From the NCBI GenBank assembly GCA_026545765.1, contig CM048844.1, positions 71,037,035-71,101,034 on the forward strand: a DNA stretch of 64,000 nucleotides. The letters are read 5' to 3'. The position numbers were made by a program, and so were the translations under genes. Below are positions 25,701 to 35,989 of the stretch, piece by piece. Under the pieces are notes generated by a model. It did no database searches. It had not been told where the DNA came from and saw nothing but the letters and a program-made list of their open reading frames with translations. Numbering within the stretch: the stretch's first letter is position 1; each line of letters begins with the position of its first letter. Source of the DNA: Plantago major (Eukaryota; Streptophyta; Magnoliopsida; Lamiales; Plantaginaceae).

Positions 25701-28700
25701 CACTAACTATGTCATACTTTGTTGCTCCTAACTTGAATTCCACTAAGCTTGATTGCCCCGAACTTCTTGAAGACTTCCTCTAACAAACTCTCACTTGCAT
25801 TCATCGGGAGACCTTTTATATATATTGAGTGACCATCAACTGTACAAAAGGGTTTCCTAATTAGGGATATAATAAATGCTGGAATCTAACCAAAGCAGCG
25901 GCAAGTTCAATATAGGAATATATGTAAGTGGGGAATGCATCATTTAAAATCCTGCCTTCACCGTCTTGGTTATTTCCCTTATTAGTGGATTCATTACTGG
26001 AAACCGGTCCATCAGTTGTTGAGGCAAAATATGAGTTGACTTGCTCAATTTTCTTTGGTGGTGCTCTCCGAGTAGCAGCAGGAGGAGGTGCAAAAGTGGA
26101 ACCACTTTCTTTCATATGCATGACCTGATACAATATCAATAGATCATAGGCATTCAATAGATCACCAGAAGAAACATTTGTTTTTAGGGAGCATTTGCAA
26201 CTTCTACATCAATACTTAAAATATGATTTAGTAGAGAAAAGGAAGAAGGCATAAATTAGTAAAAATGGGTAGTGTCTTGTAATGTACTTAAAACTATGTT
26301 ATACGTAGTTAGAATGCCTGCAGAAGAACAACTAAAAAGTGCAACCCACTAGATGCTTATGGATTATGCCCAAAAGGTCATTAAATTTAGGCAATTGTAT
26401 GCACTTCCTAAACTTGGAAACACTCCGATAGTGTTTTGATTCGAACTGCAACTAAGTACTTTGCAGAAGAGCTTGCAGATACATGCTAGAAAGTCCATAG
26501 GATAGACAAAATATAATGAAACGTTTACAACAATTGAATCATGACAATATCCAGCACTTGGAGCTAGATGTAGAAATAGCTCAAGCAGAAATACACAATA
26601 TGAAATTTATTAATTTGTTTAATAAGCTAATATATCATAGAACTTCAAATAGCCATTCACAATTGATGCATAAGACTTCTTGGGTGCTTCTTCGATCTTC
26701 ACATTGGATTCAATGACTATATGTGCATCATTCTGTACTTCATCAATGACGCCAGCTTCGGGCACTTCTTCAGCAATTGCCAATTCTACATTCTCAGTTA
26801 AGTCATAAACTTCTCCAGCTACAGCTTCCTCTTCAGCTTCCTCTGCAGCTTCAGCTACAGTTTCCTCAGGAACATGATTCTCCTGAACTGGAGAAGCAAC
26901 TGCAGTTGTGGTGCAGGTTGTCATCAAGTCCCATACAGTAATCAAGAAATAGAAAAGAAACAAAAAAATAAAAAAAAATCTTTTGTTTTACCATGTTCAA
27001 GAGTTACAGGTAAAACGACATTATTGGCCATGGTGCTGTTCATGTCTGTGCTATCCAAGTAGCGGAACATGTCATTCAACACAAAATAGCCTTTGTCTTG
27101 AGGTGCAAGGAAGAAAGTCTGAGCGAAATTGGAAACTACGTTTTCCTTCCCTGTTAGATACCCAGTCACAATAACGTGAACTCCACCATTATATGACTCC
27201 TGTGAATCTATTGACTTAACCTCAGCATTGAAGTCACCATAGTTGAGTGAAACAATTTTCTCGTTGATACCCTGTACACCCAAAGCATATCCACAAACAT
27301 AATCAGAAAGATGTCTAAGAGCTTTCAACTCCGATCTTCCAAAACACACCACAGCAATCAAGGATAGCTAAAAGAAGTTTCATCTATAAACTTTCAAGAT
27401 GCTAAAATCCTAAAACTTAAATGACCTAATAGAGTCATAAGAAAGATATGTCTCCTCTTAAATTTTCTCACTCGGTATGTACGACAGCTGAACAATCCAA
27501 AATACTTGGACAAAAACTTTTGTTAGACGGTCCAAGGTTACCTGATTCACTCAACCTTGGCAAATCGCGATCCGGATCGAGCGTTCCTGAATGTGGTCGT
27601 CTGGCACTCCGATTTGCCTAGGATCGCATGCCGATTCTCTATATTCAGTGAAATGGATAAAATAAAAGAAAATGACTATTGTTTGGCAATCGGATTCTCC
27701 CCTAGTAGCGTCCCGAATCACTATATTCAACGAGTAGAAATCGGAGACCTATGAATTTATGAAAATTGCATGCACAACGAATATTCTTACAAGTCATAGT
27801 GAACCACGTTCGGAGAATTAGTGAATCAAATCACAGGTAGCAGTGAATCATGTTCCAAAAAAACAAAGAATCAGCGCTTTGGGATTCTCTGGAGAATCTA
27901 TTCTCCACGAGGAGGGAATCGCGTAATGCGCACTGCGTTCGCGACCCGGGAATCAGGTAAACCGAGATAGTTCAAATGTTAGACATGGCTTAGACATTAG
28001 AAATAACCACAGTCCACCACCCACCCAAGTGTTGGCGCATTCCCAAAATTGAGAACATTTAGGTTTATTTTATGACGGACAACATAAGCAAAATCAAAAA
28101 TGATTACATTCAAAAGTGAGTTTATCAACCCTGTTTTTCTTTCCCTGCTAGCATTCATTCCAAAATCTGACGTATGTTGTTTAGTAAGGACGACTTGAAC
28201 ATCCAGCACAAATATTAGGGAGAAACATACCACCCCCACCCGAACTGTTACGCAAATTCCCGTAATTTGTACCGGTCTAACCGCTAGACCATCCAACACA
28301 AGTTCTTCCCAAGAGGAAATACATTTCCTATATGACAATTCACAGCTTTCTAACTCCTAGTATGTTAGTGAAGGACCTACACACCGCCAAACAAGTTCCC
28401 TGAAATAAACTACAGGTTACAGTATTAGAAAGCGAAATCCAAGTATTCAACAGTTATATTACTTGCAAAGTGGTAGTGACGGTCATGGAACCATCCTCTT
28501 CAGGGCGTCCAAGCTTGCTAATGTCCTGATAAAATCGAAAGACAAGCTCGGGAGAGTGGTGCAGTACGTGATAGTACTGCTGCACAAATGCGTTACCAAC
28601 CTACAAAATCGAACACATAATCGGAATAAGAAGGTTGCAGTTGTATCTTCAATTCATCAAACATAACAATTTTTAGTGGGAAAAAAAACTCACAACTTGT

Positions 28701-28723
28701 GCGGAAACAGCTTCTGCCGCCAT
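16757..28723 (-). CDS. G3BP-like protein (NTF2-like and RRM domains), nine coding exons
   Basis: An RNA-binding protein of the Ras-GAP SH3-binding (G3BP) family. Family members dimerise through the NTF2-like domain and enter stress granules. Exons on the minus strand: 28723-28694, 28600-28463, 27271-26992, 26899-26661, 26124-25962, 25839-25718, 25618-25553, 17723-17657 and 17013-16757. They total 1362 nt (453 residues plus stop), and the phases agree at all eight junctions. The start gives MAAEAVSAQV. The NTF2-like domain spans about residues 11-130 (VGNAFVQQYYHVL at its start). An acidic linker (150-220) leads to KKSYASI. The RRM (about 286-360) shows IYIKGL (RNP2) and GFCFGFVEF (RNP1). The tail has an RGG-type stretch (GRGRGNNGGGRG). 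All introns are GT-AG except the last (17656-17014), which is GC-AG. Intron 7 (25552-17724) holds a Copia element and a MITE in its 7.8 kb. The protein looks whole. Confidence 0.93.
17657..17658 (-). other. Non-canonical GC splice donor (exon 8/intron 8)
   Basis: The minus strand reads CGAG then gcaagt at this junction. The matching acceptor ends ...acatcacag at 17014. Only this junction joins exon 8 to exon 9 in frame (CGA G|GA AAT), giving R-G-N-N and entry into the RGG tail. AG|GCAAGT is the usual context of the rare GC-AG introns. Confidence 0.85.
19729..19997. mobile_element. Stowaway MITE in intron 7 of the G3BP-like gene
   Basis: The terminal inverted repeats read CTCCATCCATACCAAAAACA on the left and, reversed, CTCCCTCTGTTCCAAAATAG on the right. 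They are flanked by TA target duplications at 19727-19728 and 19998-19999. The ~269-bp length is typical for Stowaway elements, which are moved by mariner transposases. It is non-coding. Confidence 0.75.
21714..21875 (+). repeat. 5' LTR of the intronic Copia element
   Basis: Matches 24730-24887 almost throughout (shared core actaatagaattctacctt). It is followed directly by the primer-binding site. Confidence 0.85.
24730..24887 (+). repeat. 3' LTR of the intronic Copia element
   Basis: Starts TGTAAGGAAG after the tract TTGTGGGGGG and ends near CCTTCTATACA. It is the near-identical partner of 21714-21875. Confidence 0.85.
27536..27963. mobile_element. Unclassified TIR element in intron 2 of the G3BP-like gene
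   Basis: The left end reads GGTTACCTGATTC and the right end, reversed, GGTTTACCTGATTC: ~14-bp terminal inverted repeats 428 bp apart. The interior is richer in CG than the surrounding intron and repeats gaatc/gattc phrases near both ends. No target duplication was identified, so the superfamily is open. It is non-coding. Confidence 0.5.
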
Positions 28724-28752
28724 GAGTGATGAGTGATCTTACAATAAAATGC

Positions 28753-28901
28753 CTGAAGACGTAACAATAGTCTCAATCACACGCATAAATCCAATACTCA
28801 CAGATCTTTCTACCGCTACCCAGTTTAATTCAACAAGCACAATTTAATTTAATACTACATGTATACATTAGATAGATTTGGAGCTGAAGAGCGAGTCATA
28901 C
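28753..28901 (-). other. Probable 5' UTR intron of the G3BP-like gene
   Basis: Upstream of the ATG at 28723, the minus strand reads CTCAAG then gtatga at 28901, and ...cgtcttcag ends at 28753. These form a plausible donor and acceptor about 150 bp apart. The transcription start is then probably between 28903 and about 29060. This is inferred from splice-site consensus only. Confidence 0.4.
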
Positions 28902-29254
28902 CTTGAGGTGGTGGCGATGCAGCAAACAGATCGCGACCGCAGAAATGGTGTGGATCTCGTATACTATAGGCGGGCAACTGTCAGAGATGGAAAGAAAGAG
29001 TGTGAGAGGGTTTTCCGACCGTACTCAACTAATTCAAATTGTAAAAAAAAAGTATTTTGGCCGGTATTTTCATCTGAAAATCATTAATTTCATTGTTATT
29101 CCTCGCTGCTTTTTTATACTACAATTCAGCTATCATGCTCGTTCATTATCGAAGAGAACATAGCCTATGAATTTCTTCTCTTCATCTGAAAACTCATTAA
29201 TTTTTTATACTATAATTCAGTTCTCCATTCAATTTTGTTCTGTTCAGTTCAGAC

Positions 29255-29490
29255 GAAGGTCTTCTGAGAGACGGTTTATCTAGAAATTGATCTATATTGT
29301 CAAGAAAATTATCGATATAATTAATCAAAACACTTATGTTCTCAACATAGGTGTTTTTTCATATTACAACAAGACTTATTTCATTAGCAATATAGACGTT
29401 TTGATTAATAACATGAATGATTTTATTGATAACATAAGTCGTCTCTAGATAAGTTATGTCTCTAGATAAGTCATGTAAAGACAGTCTCCC
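29255..29490. mobile_element. Possible MITE between the G3BP-like gene and the FAR1-like pseudogene
   Basis: Imperfect inverted repeats: tctgagagacggtttatctag on the left, and the reverse of ctagataagtcatgtaaagacagtctccc on the right. The interior is AT-rich with repeated tcattagcaatatagacg-like phrases. Boundaries and target duplication are unclear. Confidence 0.3.
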
Positions 29491-30196
29491 TTGACACTGT
29501 GATAACCAAGAGAATGTCTCCTAAGTGACATCCCTTAGATAAAGACATTAATACATACTTTTTATATATTACATATTAACCTCAATTAAAAACTAGTTGC
29601 AAAAAACACCCCAACCCAGGGGCCAGAAGGTGGGTCGGACTATAGTAATGCGGATCGGACTATAGTTATACGGGTCAGTATAAAATCCAAAAACTAGCTC
29701 AAAACCCTCAGCTCACACTCATTAATGATGCCGCTCTCTCTCTCTCTTCTTTCTCTCTCTCGCCGCCATCAAGATTGATCAGAAGAGCTGTGATTTCCGT
29801 TCGAAATCGTCGGAAATCAACCGGTAAATTCATCTCTCCATTGTCGATCGTGGTTCTATTCCTTCAAAAATCAGCATAACCACTTCGAAAATCACAAGGT
29901 TGTTCTGTGATTTTTTTTGTGTTTAGATCGAACAATTCATGGTATATAGTTGATCGATCATATATTACGGTTCGAATTTTGACTAGTTGTTGATTGTAGA
30001 TGTCAAATTCAACTGGAGCAAATTCAACAACTGAGGATCCTGCTATACCTACACAAATACAAACTACAGGTCATGTTCTATGATATTTTCTACTTTGTTT
30101 ACTTGATTGCATGTTATAGTTGTTCTGTAACTATTAGTGATTAATTTTTAATATATCCTTGTCATATAATCCATGTTCTCTGGCATGTGTCCAATA

Positions 30197-30895
30197 GATA
30201 CTTGTTAAGATGCCTATCCCATGCTCACTGTCATATGATCCATGTTCTCTGCATTGCACACCATTATTCCATGAAAAGTAGTTAGCATGTGGCCAGTAGA
30301 TACTTGTTAAGATGCATATCCCTTGCTCACTGTCATATGATCCATGTTCTCTGCATTGCACCCCATGATGCCATGAAAAGTAGTTGGCATGTGGCCAGTA
30401 GATACTTGTTAAGATGCCTATCCCATGCTCACTGTCATATGATTCATGTTTTCTGCATTGCACACCATGATGCCATGAAAAGTAGTTGGCATGTGGCCAA
30501 TAGATACTTGTTAAGATGCATATCCTTTGCTCACTGTCATATGATCCATGTGCTCTGCATTGCACCCCATGATGCCATGAAAAGTAGTTGGCATGAGGCC
30601 AGTAGATACTTGTTAAGTTGCCTATCCCTTGCTCACTGTCATATGATCCATGTGCTCTGCATTGCACCCCATGATGCCATGAAAAGTAGTTGGCATGAGG
30701 CCAGTAGATACTTGTTAAGTTGCCTATCCCATGCTCACTGTCATATGATCCATGTTCTCTGCATTGCACCCCATGATGCCATGAAAAGTAGTTGGCATGT
30801 GGCCAGTAGATACTTTTTAAGATGCCTATCCCATGCTCACTGTCATATGATCCATGTTCTCTGCATTGCACCCCATGATGCCATGAAAAAGTTGT
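30197..30895. repeat. 102-bp minisatellite, seven copies
   Basis: GATACTTGTTAAG recurs at exactly 30197, 30299, 30401, 30503, 30605, 30707 and 30809 (the last copy reads GATACTTTTTAAG), a strict 102-bp period. The copies differ at only a few sites each. Because 102 is a multiple of three and no stop falls in one frame of either strand, it creates long artificial repeat proteins both ways (minus 30134-30871, plus 30289-30927). It lies in what should be an intron of the FAR1-like pseudogene. Confidence 0.95.
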
Positions 30896-31104
30896 TTACA
30901 TGTGTTGCTTTACTTGTGCAGCCATAGTTGTTGTTAACAACTCAACCACCGTATCCATTAATGATGACTTTAACATTTGTGGGAGTTTGTTAGGAAGAAC
31001 AACAAATGCTTGATGCCATGCATGATTTGTATCGAAGACATGTTGTGAAAATCGGATTCTCTTTCAAAAGATGCACGTCAAGCACTACAAGAAAAGCTGG
31101 AAAA

Positions 31105-31440
31105 AACGACGTTATGGGGCGACGGATGAAATCCGTCGCCCCATAACGACGGATCGCTTATTGGGGCGACGGAATCTATCCGTCGCCCCAATTGGCGACG
31201 GATAATTGTTATCCGTCGCTTATTGGCGACGGATAACGTATCCGTCGCTAAATTGGGCGACGGATAATTATTATCCGTCGCCCAAGTTTGACTTTGATAA
31301 AAAAAAAAAGGAAATTTTTTTTTTTTAAAAAAACGGGGCGACGGATAGATTATCCGTCGCTTTATAGCGACGGATATTTATCCGCCGCCACATGTGGCGA
31401 CGGATCGACTCGGGCCGACGGATACGTGTCCGCCGGCCCG
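31105..31440. repeat. Left subterminal hairpin array of the CACTA element
   Basis: At least five consecutive inverted pairs of the form (G)GGCGACGGATA ... TATCCGTCGCC with loops of a few bases, e.g. 31118-31143, 31164-31189 and 31194-31218. These are the likely binding sites of the TNP1-like protein. Confidence 0.85.
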
Positions 31441-32382
31441 TAGTTTCATAATCGGATGCAGAGGCGTAATGCCTCACTTTCTTCCTCTTCTCCCTTCTTC
31501 TTCCTCATTCTCTTCTTCTCCTCTCTTCGTTTCCGTGAATTCTTCGTTATTCCGCCAATCTTGGTGCCTAATCGGCTAGTGGGACAAGGAGTTTGTTTCT
31601 TCGATCAATTTTATTTCTACCGATTAATCAAGGTATTTTCGCTAAAACCCTAGTTTTTAAAATTTGGGGATTTTGTTTATTTTGATTAATTTGAGCAATT
31701 ATATGTATATATGATAAGTATGTAGTAGTTAGTTTAGTTAATTTGATTAATTATATGTAATTTGTTCAATTTGATAGTTAGTTTAATTAATGATATGAAT
31801 GTATGTAGTATGTTAATTAAGTTTGGTATGTATGAATGTATGTAGTTAGTTTGATTTGTGTGTTAAGTATATATAGTTAGTTTAGTTAATTTGATATGTT
31901 TGTTAAGTATAGAAGTATGTAGTTTTGATTTGATAAATTTGTATGTTAAGTATGTAATTTGATATGAATATATGTAGTAATTGATATGTATAGAGTAATT
32001 AGTTAATTTGATATGTATGTTAAGTATATAATATATGTACTAAGAGGTTGAAATGGTTAAATTATATTCTCAATTTTGTAAATATCGAACACTTAATTAA
32101 TAATTAATTTATAAGCAACATATAATAATTAACAATTAACCTCTACAATCTTCTTATCCGAATTGGAATCGATCTAATAAATTAAATACGATCTAATCAA
32201 TCGAACGCCTGTGTTAAAAATAAAGTATATATATAATGAATTCGACTGCTCATGGATGTACGATCGCATTAACATGTATATTATGTGTATTATGAGTAAT
32301 TATATGTGTTATTATAATCATTATGTATTATAACTCGTACTAACACATTTTTATCAGATTTATTACATTTTTTCAGATGTCA

Positions 32383-34158
32383 TGACAGAGGTCGTTCACC
32401 TATCGTCCCCCCACGCAATTCGGCCGCATGATAGTGGTGGGTCGGGGACACCACGCATGTGGAGGGCTCAAGATCGTGACAAGAGGTCTCGGATTCTCGA
32501 GACCCCGGTGAGAGAGAGCAAATGGCTCTACCACCAACCGGACATGTCGGAGGACCACGACGATTGTCCCTACCTCGTGTTCGATCCAAACAATCCTAAC
32601 GTCACGTGGGACGGCTTGCGTGATTTTTCCTATCGGTCCGCCAAGTAAGTATTATACATTCTTCTTAAATATCTAAAACATAACCGATAATGATAGTCGA
32701 CAAGTATAAATTGTTGTACTAAAGTAATGCATATTCGCTTTCAGTATCTTATACATCGACAACACTTATGGCCTGGAGGTGCACAACAAACTAGGTGACA
32801 TCTTCCTGGAGCAGGAGAGAGCCACCAAGGTGGTGGTGAGTGTTGGAGCCACATCTCGAGCGCATGAGGGCCGAGTACTTCATGAGCTGAGGTGTTAAAA
32901 TATGACATTCATTTGTTTGTAATTATAATTAATCTTTTTTATATGAGTGGTATGTTAGCCACTGTATGTGAGTGGTATGTTAGCCACTTTATTTGGGTGA
33001 TATGTTAGTCACCATTGTGTTAGTAAATTTTAGGACAATGTGAGTGGTATGTTAGCCACTTTATGTGAGTGGTATGTTAGCCACTATATGTGAGTGGTAT
33101 GTTAGCCACTTTATTTGGTTGATATGTTAGTCACCATATCTCATTATGTTGTTAGGACATGTATCGACTTTCGATGTTGTATGAAATTGGGAATGTAGAA
33201 GGAGTACTTCATTCAAAGAGTTGATCCCATGATCCGGCGTGTTTACGACTGTGGGATCCAAACCGCATGTGGATATGGTCTGACGTGGAAGGCCATTCGA
33301 TCGGGGTGGCCCAATCCCTCCACAGTCGATGCAACGGAGTGGCCCTTTGGGATGCTTCATCGGCGCCGAATCGATGTCCAGACGTTGTTTGACCAACAAA
33401 GTAACGGGCATCCCACCGACGGCAGAGAAGGGCCGCTCACCACCTGGGAGGCGATCTCGTTACTTATTATTATAAATCTGTGCGTATATATGTGTTTTTG
33501 CAATCTAGCATTACGGTATGTATGAAGTCTCGCTACTCTATTACTTGTAGATGATAAATTGTCGACTAGATCTGGTTTGATTCTGTGGCACGGGAGGTGA
33601 CATCCAAGTATGCCATCTTCAAGAAGGCCAAGGTAAGGGTATGGACCGATCGCCGGCCTCGCCTATTGCGGTATGTTTATGTTGCTTAAAGTTCATATTT
33701 GTACACTATTACAAGTTACTTTTTAAAAACAGTAACTGATCATTATATCTGCTATTTACGATTTCAGGCTGAGGTTGATGCTCAGGTGGCGAGGCAGGAG
33801 GACGAGACGGGTGATGTGTTGTCAACTGAACAAGTTGACAACATCTTCCTAGAGGTCAACAAACCGGACAGCAAAGGACGAATATATGGACTCGGGAGCC
33901 TCGGTTTGCATCTGCTAGTCCGGCGTGTCCTCATCATCGCCCCAGCAGCCAGACGTCCGGCTTACACATGTGACTGTGTCTCGAAATGGTGCAACAGGTC
34001 CGGGAACAGGTTGCTCGGCTAACTCAAGAGATGGAGCAACAAAGGGACGAGATGGAGCGCCGCGACAGAGAACGAAGGGAGGAGAACGAGCGCCTTTTGC
34101 CATGTATGGAGCGCTTCATGTCCGCCGCCCGCCATCACCCACCCCCACCCCGTCGATA
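32383..34158 (+). pseudogene. TNP1-like (Ptta/En/Spm family) gene inside the CACTA element
   Basis: TNP1-type proteins bind subterminal repeats of CACTA elements. A first exon runs from ATG 32383 (MTEVVHLSSPHAIRP) to about 32646, where a GTAAGT donor follows. A second exon after ttttcag-like sequence at 32745 reads ILYIDNTYGLEVHNKLGDIF. Further segments carry GHPTDGREGPLTTWEAI (about 33400) and, after an acceptor at about 33767, AEVDAQVARQEDETG ... SKGRIYGLGSLG. The family's usual GRIYGLGS block is clear. The C terminus (33988-34158) codes a charged coiled coil (VREQVARLTQEMEQQRDEM) ending in a proline-rich tail and stop. At least two frame changes lie between the GLGS block and the coiled coil, so the copy looks dead unless splicing differs from what I assume. 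Confidence 0.6.
32945..33140. repeat. Short tandem repeats of AGTGGTATGTTAGCCACT
   Basis: About seven copies of a ~24-bp unit, each containing an AGTGG ... CCACT inverted pair around TATGTTAG (variants GGTGATATGTTAGTCACC). Lies in a presumed intron of the TNP1-like gene. Confidence 0.8.
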
Positions 34159-34244
34159 GCTAGTTATGTATCCGTATGTTCGATTTTTTTCATATTTACA
34201 CTTGTTCGATAATTTCTCCATTCAATATTACTTTTGCTAGTCCA

Positions 34245-34460
34245 TTAGAAGATTTAGCGACGGATAGAATCTATCCGCCGCTAAATTTCGAATTAAAAAA
34301 TAATCGACACCAATCCGTCAATCTGTCATAATTGGACGACGGATTGTTATCCGTCGCCATAGCTTTCAGGGGCGGATTTTCTATCCGTCGCCCGATCCGC
34401 CGCCAGAGCCGGGCGACGGATATTGGTTCGTAGCGACGGATCTATCCGTCGCTACAGGCC
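34245..34460. repeat. Right subterminal hairpin array of the CACTA element
   Basis: The same GCGACGGAT / ATCCGTCGC module as the left end, in at least four pairs, running up to the terminal CCAGATTTTTTGTAGTG. Confidence 0.8.
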
Positions 34461-35730
34461 AGATTTTTTGTAGTGAAGGCTTAATAACAATGGGAAGATC
34501 TATCAAAAATACTTCATATGTAGTCGTTCAGGAAAACCAGAAGCGCCTAAAACTCCATTGATTACACCTTCACCACCTGCACCTACAGTTACAGAAGGTG
34601 AAAAACCAAAGAAAATAAAACGGGGAGAAGATTTTGTTATAAAGACAGATTGTCAAGCTAAGATAGTTATAGGTTGTGACACTGACAACAATGTTTACAC
34701 GGTCATAAAACACATTGAATAACATAACCATACTCTAACTAGAGAAGAATGGAGTCACTTACACCGTGTTGAAAGATCTATATCAACAGAGAAGGCGAAA
34801 ACAATGAAAGTTATGGAAGCTGTTGGACTACGTCCAACAGATGCCTATAAATACATGGTTGAAGTGCAGGTGGACAAGAGAATGTAGGCCACACTGAAAG
34901 GGACCATATCAACTTCATCACCCGCTTCAGGACATTAGCTATGGGTGGAGCGGATGCCCAAACAGTCCTTGATATGATTAAAACAAGGCAAGATGAGGAT
35001 CCACAGTTCTACTTCACACCAAAGTTAGATGAGGAAGGCAAGCTATGGAGCTTGTACTGGAGGGACTCAATGATGAAGGATGATTACAACTTATATGGGG
35101 ATGTATTGATATCTGACACGACTTGCAGAACAAATAAATATGGTCTCATATGTGCACCTTTTGTAGGTGTAAACAACCATTGGAACAATGTCATGTTCGC
35201 TTGTGCGTTCATTGCAAATGAAACGACTGAGTCATTTGTATGGCTATTAGAGGAATTTTTGAAGTCAATGGATGGTAAGAAACCAATTACTGTGTTCACT
35301 GATCAGGATTTTGCGATATCAAATGCAATGGAACAGGTACTGTTAACAGTTAAAAATCCCATGTTCTCAAACAAATGACCTATGTTCTCAAATAAATGAC
35401 CTATGTTCTCTATGTTGAAAATAATCTCTGTAATTTATATGTTAATATGCAAATTCTCCATGATATATCAGGTATTTGGTGAAGAAACAAGACATAGACT
35501 ATGTCTATGGCACCTCTTCCAAAATGCAATAAGCCATTAATTGTGGAAGATTGAAGAACGATGATCGTTTCAAGAATGCTTTCCACCAATGCTTGCAAGG
35601 ATCATTGAATAGAGAACATTTCGAAGAGAACTGGAGTTACATGGTTGAAAAATATGAGCTGCAAGATGAAAGCTGGTTCAACAGGTTACTGATGAGTTCA
35701 AATTATACTCTAAATAACTTAAGAGAATAA

Positions 35731-35989
35731 GTAGTTGTAAATTATGCTTAACTCGGTATCGTTCTCTAGGGAATTAATTAGGCTACCACAACGAATGAGA
35801 GTAAACAGTTTGTTTGTAAGTAACAGATAGATTTGAGTGATTGTACTTCTAAAACACAGATTAAAACAGGAAACATATAAACTGGTTTGATCAAAGAGAG
35901 AAGATGAACACAATAGTAATGATCAAGTAATACTAATTCGTTCTAGGGCAATCATTCATATATTTGTCACACGGTCGGCGTACAGATCT
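35731..35989. other. Junction sequence of unknown origin
   Basis: The stretch between the truncated FAR1-like pseudogene and the Sirevirus-like fragment has no recognisable feature. The phrase cggtatcgttctctagggaa resembles a phrase common in Gypsy LTR ends, so it may be a scrap of one. Confidence 0.25.

Larger units (their letters stand above)
31083..34475 (+). mobile_element. CACTA (En/Spm) DNA transposon, 3.4 kb, with AAG target duplication
   Basis: The left terminus is CACTACAAGAAAAGCTGG and the right terminus, reversed, is CACTACAAAAAATCTGG. Both are flanked by AAG (31080-31082 and 34476-34478), the 3-bp duplication expected of CACTA elements. The subterminal regions (about 31105-31440 and 34245-34460) are packed with GCGACGGAT ... 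ATCCGTCGC inverted pairs. Inside is a TNP1-like gene but no TNP2-type transposase, so it is non-autonomous. Leaving out the element and one AAG restores the FAR1-like reading (..CTSRLNNNGK..), which confirms the insertion point. Confidence 0.93.
30001..35730 (+). pseudogene. FAR1-related / MULE-transposase-like gene, broken
   Basis: FAR1/FHY3-type proteins are transcription factors descended from Mutator-like transposases. A CT-rich leader precedes ATG at 30001 (MSNSTGANSTTEDP). The FAR1 DNA-binding region follows: residues YRRHVVKIGFSFKRC just before 31083, continuing at 34479 with KIYQKYFICSRSG, then CQAKIVIG and HNHTLTREEW. The MULE transposase core lies at about 34885-35336 (DVLISDTT..NKYGL, VFTDQDFAISNAM). 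An intron (35337-35471, GT-AG) leads to a last part with RHRLCLWHLF and WSYMVEKYELQDESWF. A stop replaces the expected residue before HNHT (about 34720), a frame change lies near 34865, another stop falls near 35519, and the C-terminal SWIM zinc finger is absent. A CACTA element (31083-34475) splits the DNA-binding region. It is clearly a pseudogene. Confidence 0.8.

Noticed and set aside
28225-28330. tRNA-like phrase TGGTCTAGCGGTTAG (minus strand) in intron 2 of the G3BP-like gene
   Set aside because: It resembles a box A, but no box B lies at the right distance and no cloverleaf could be drawn, so neither a tRNA nor a SINE can be claimed.
30134-30927. Repeat proteins of 245 and 212 codons on opposite strands
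   Set aside because: Both are products of a 102-bp minisatellite whose length is a multiple of three; there is no start context, domain or family match.
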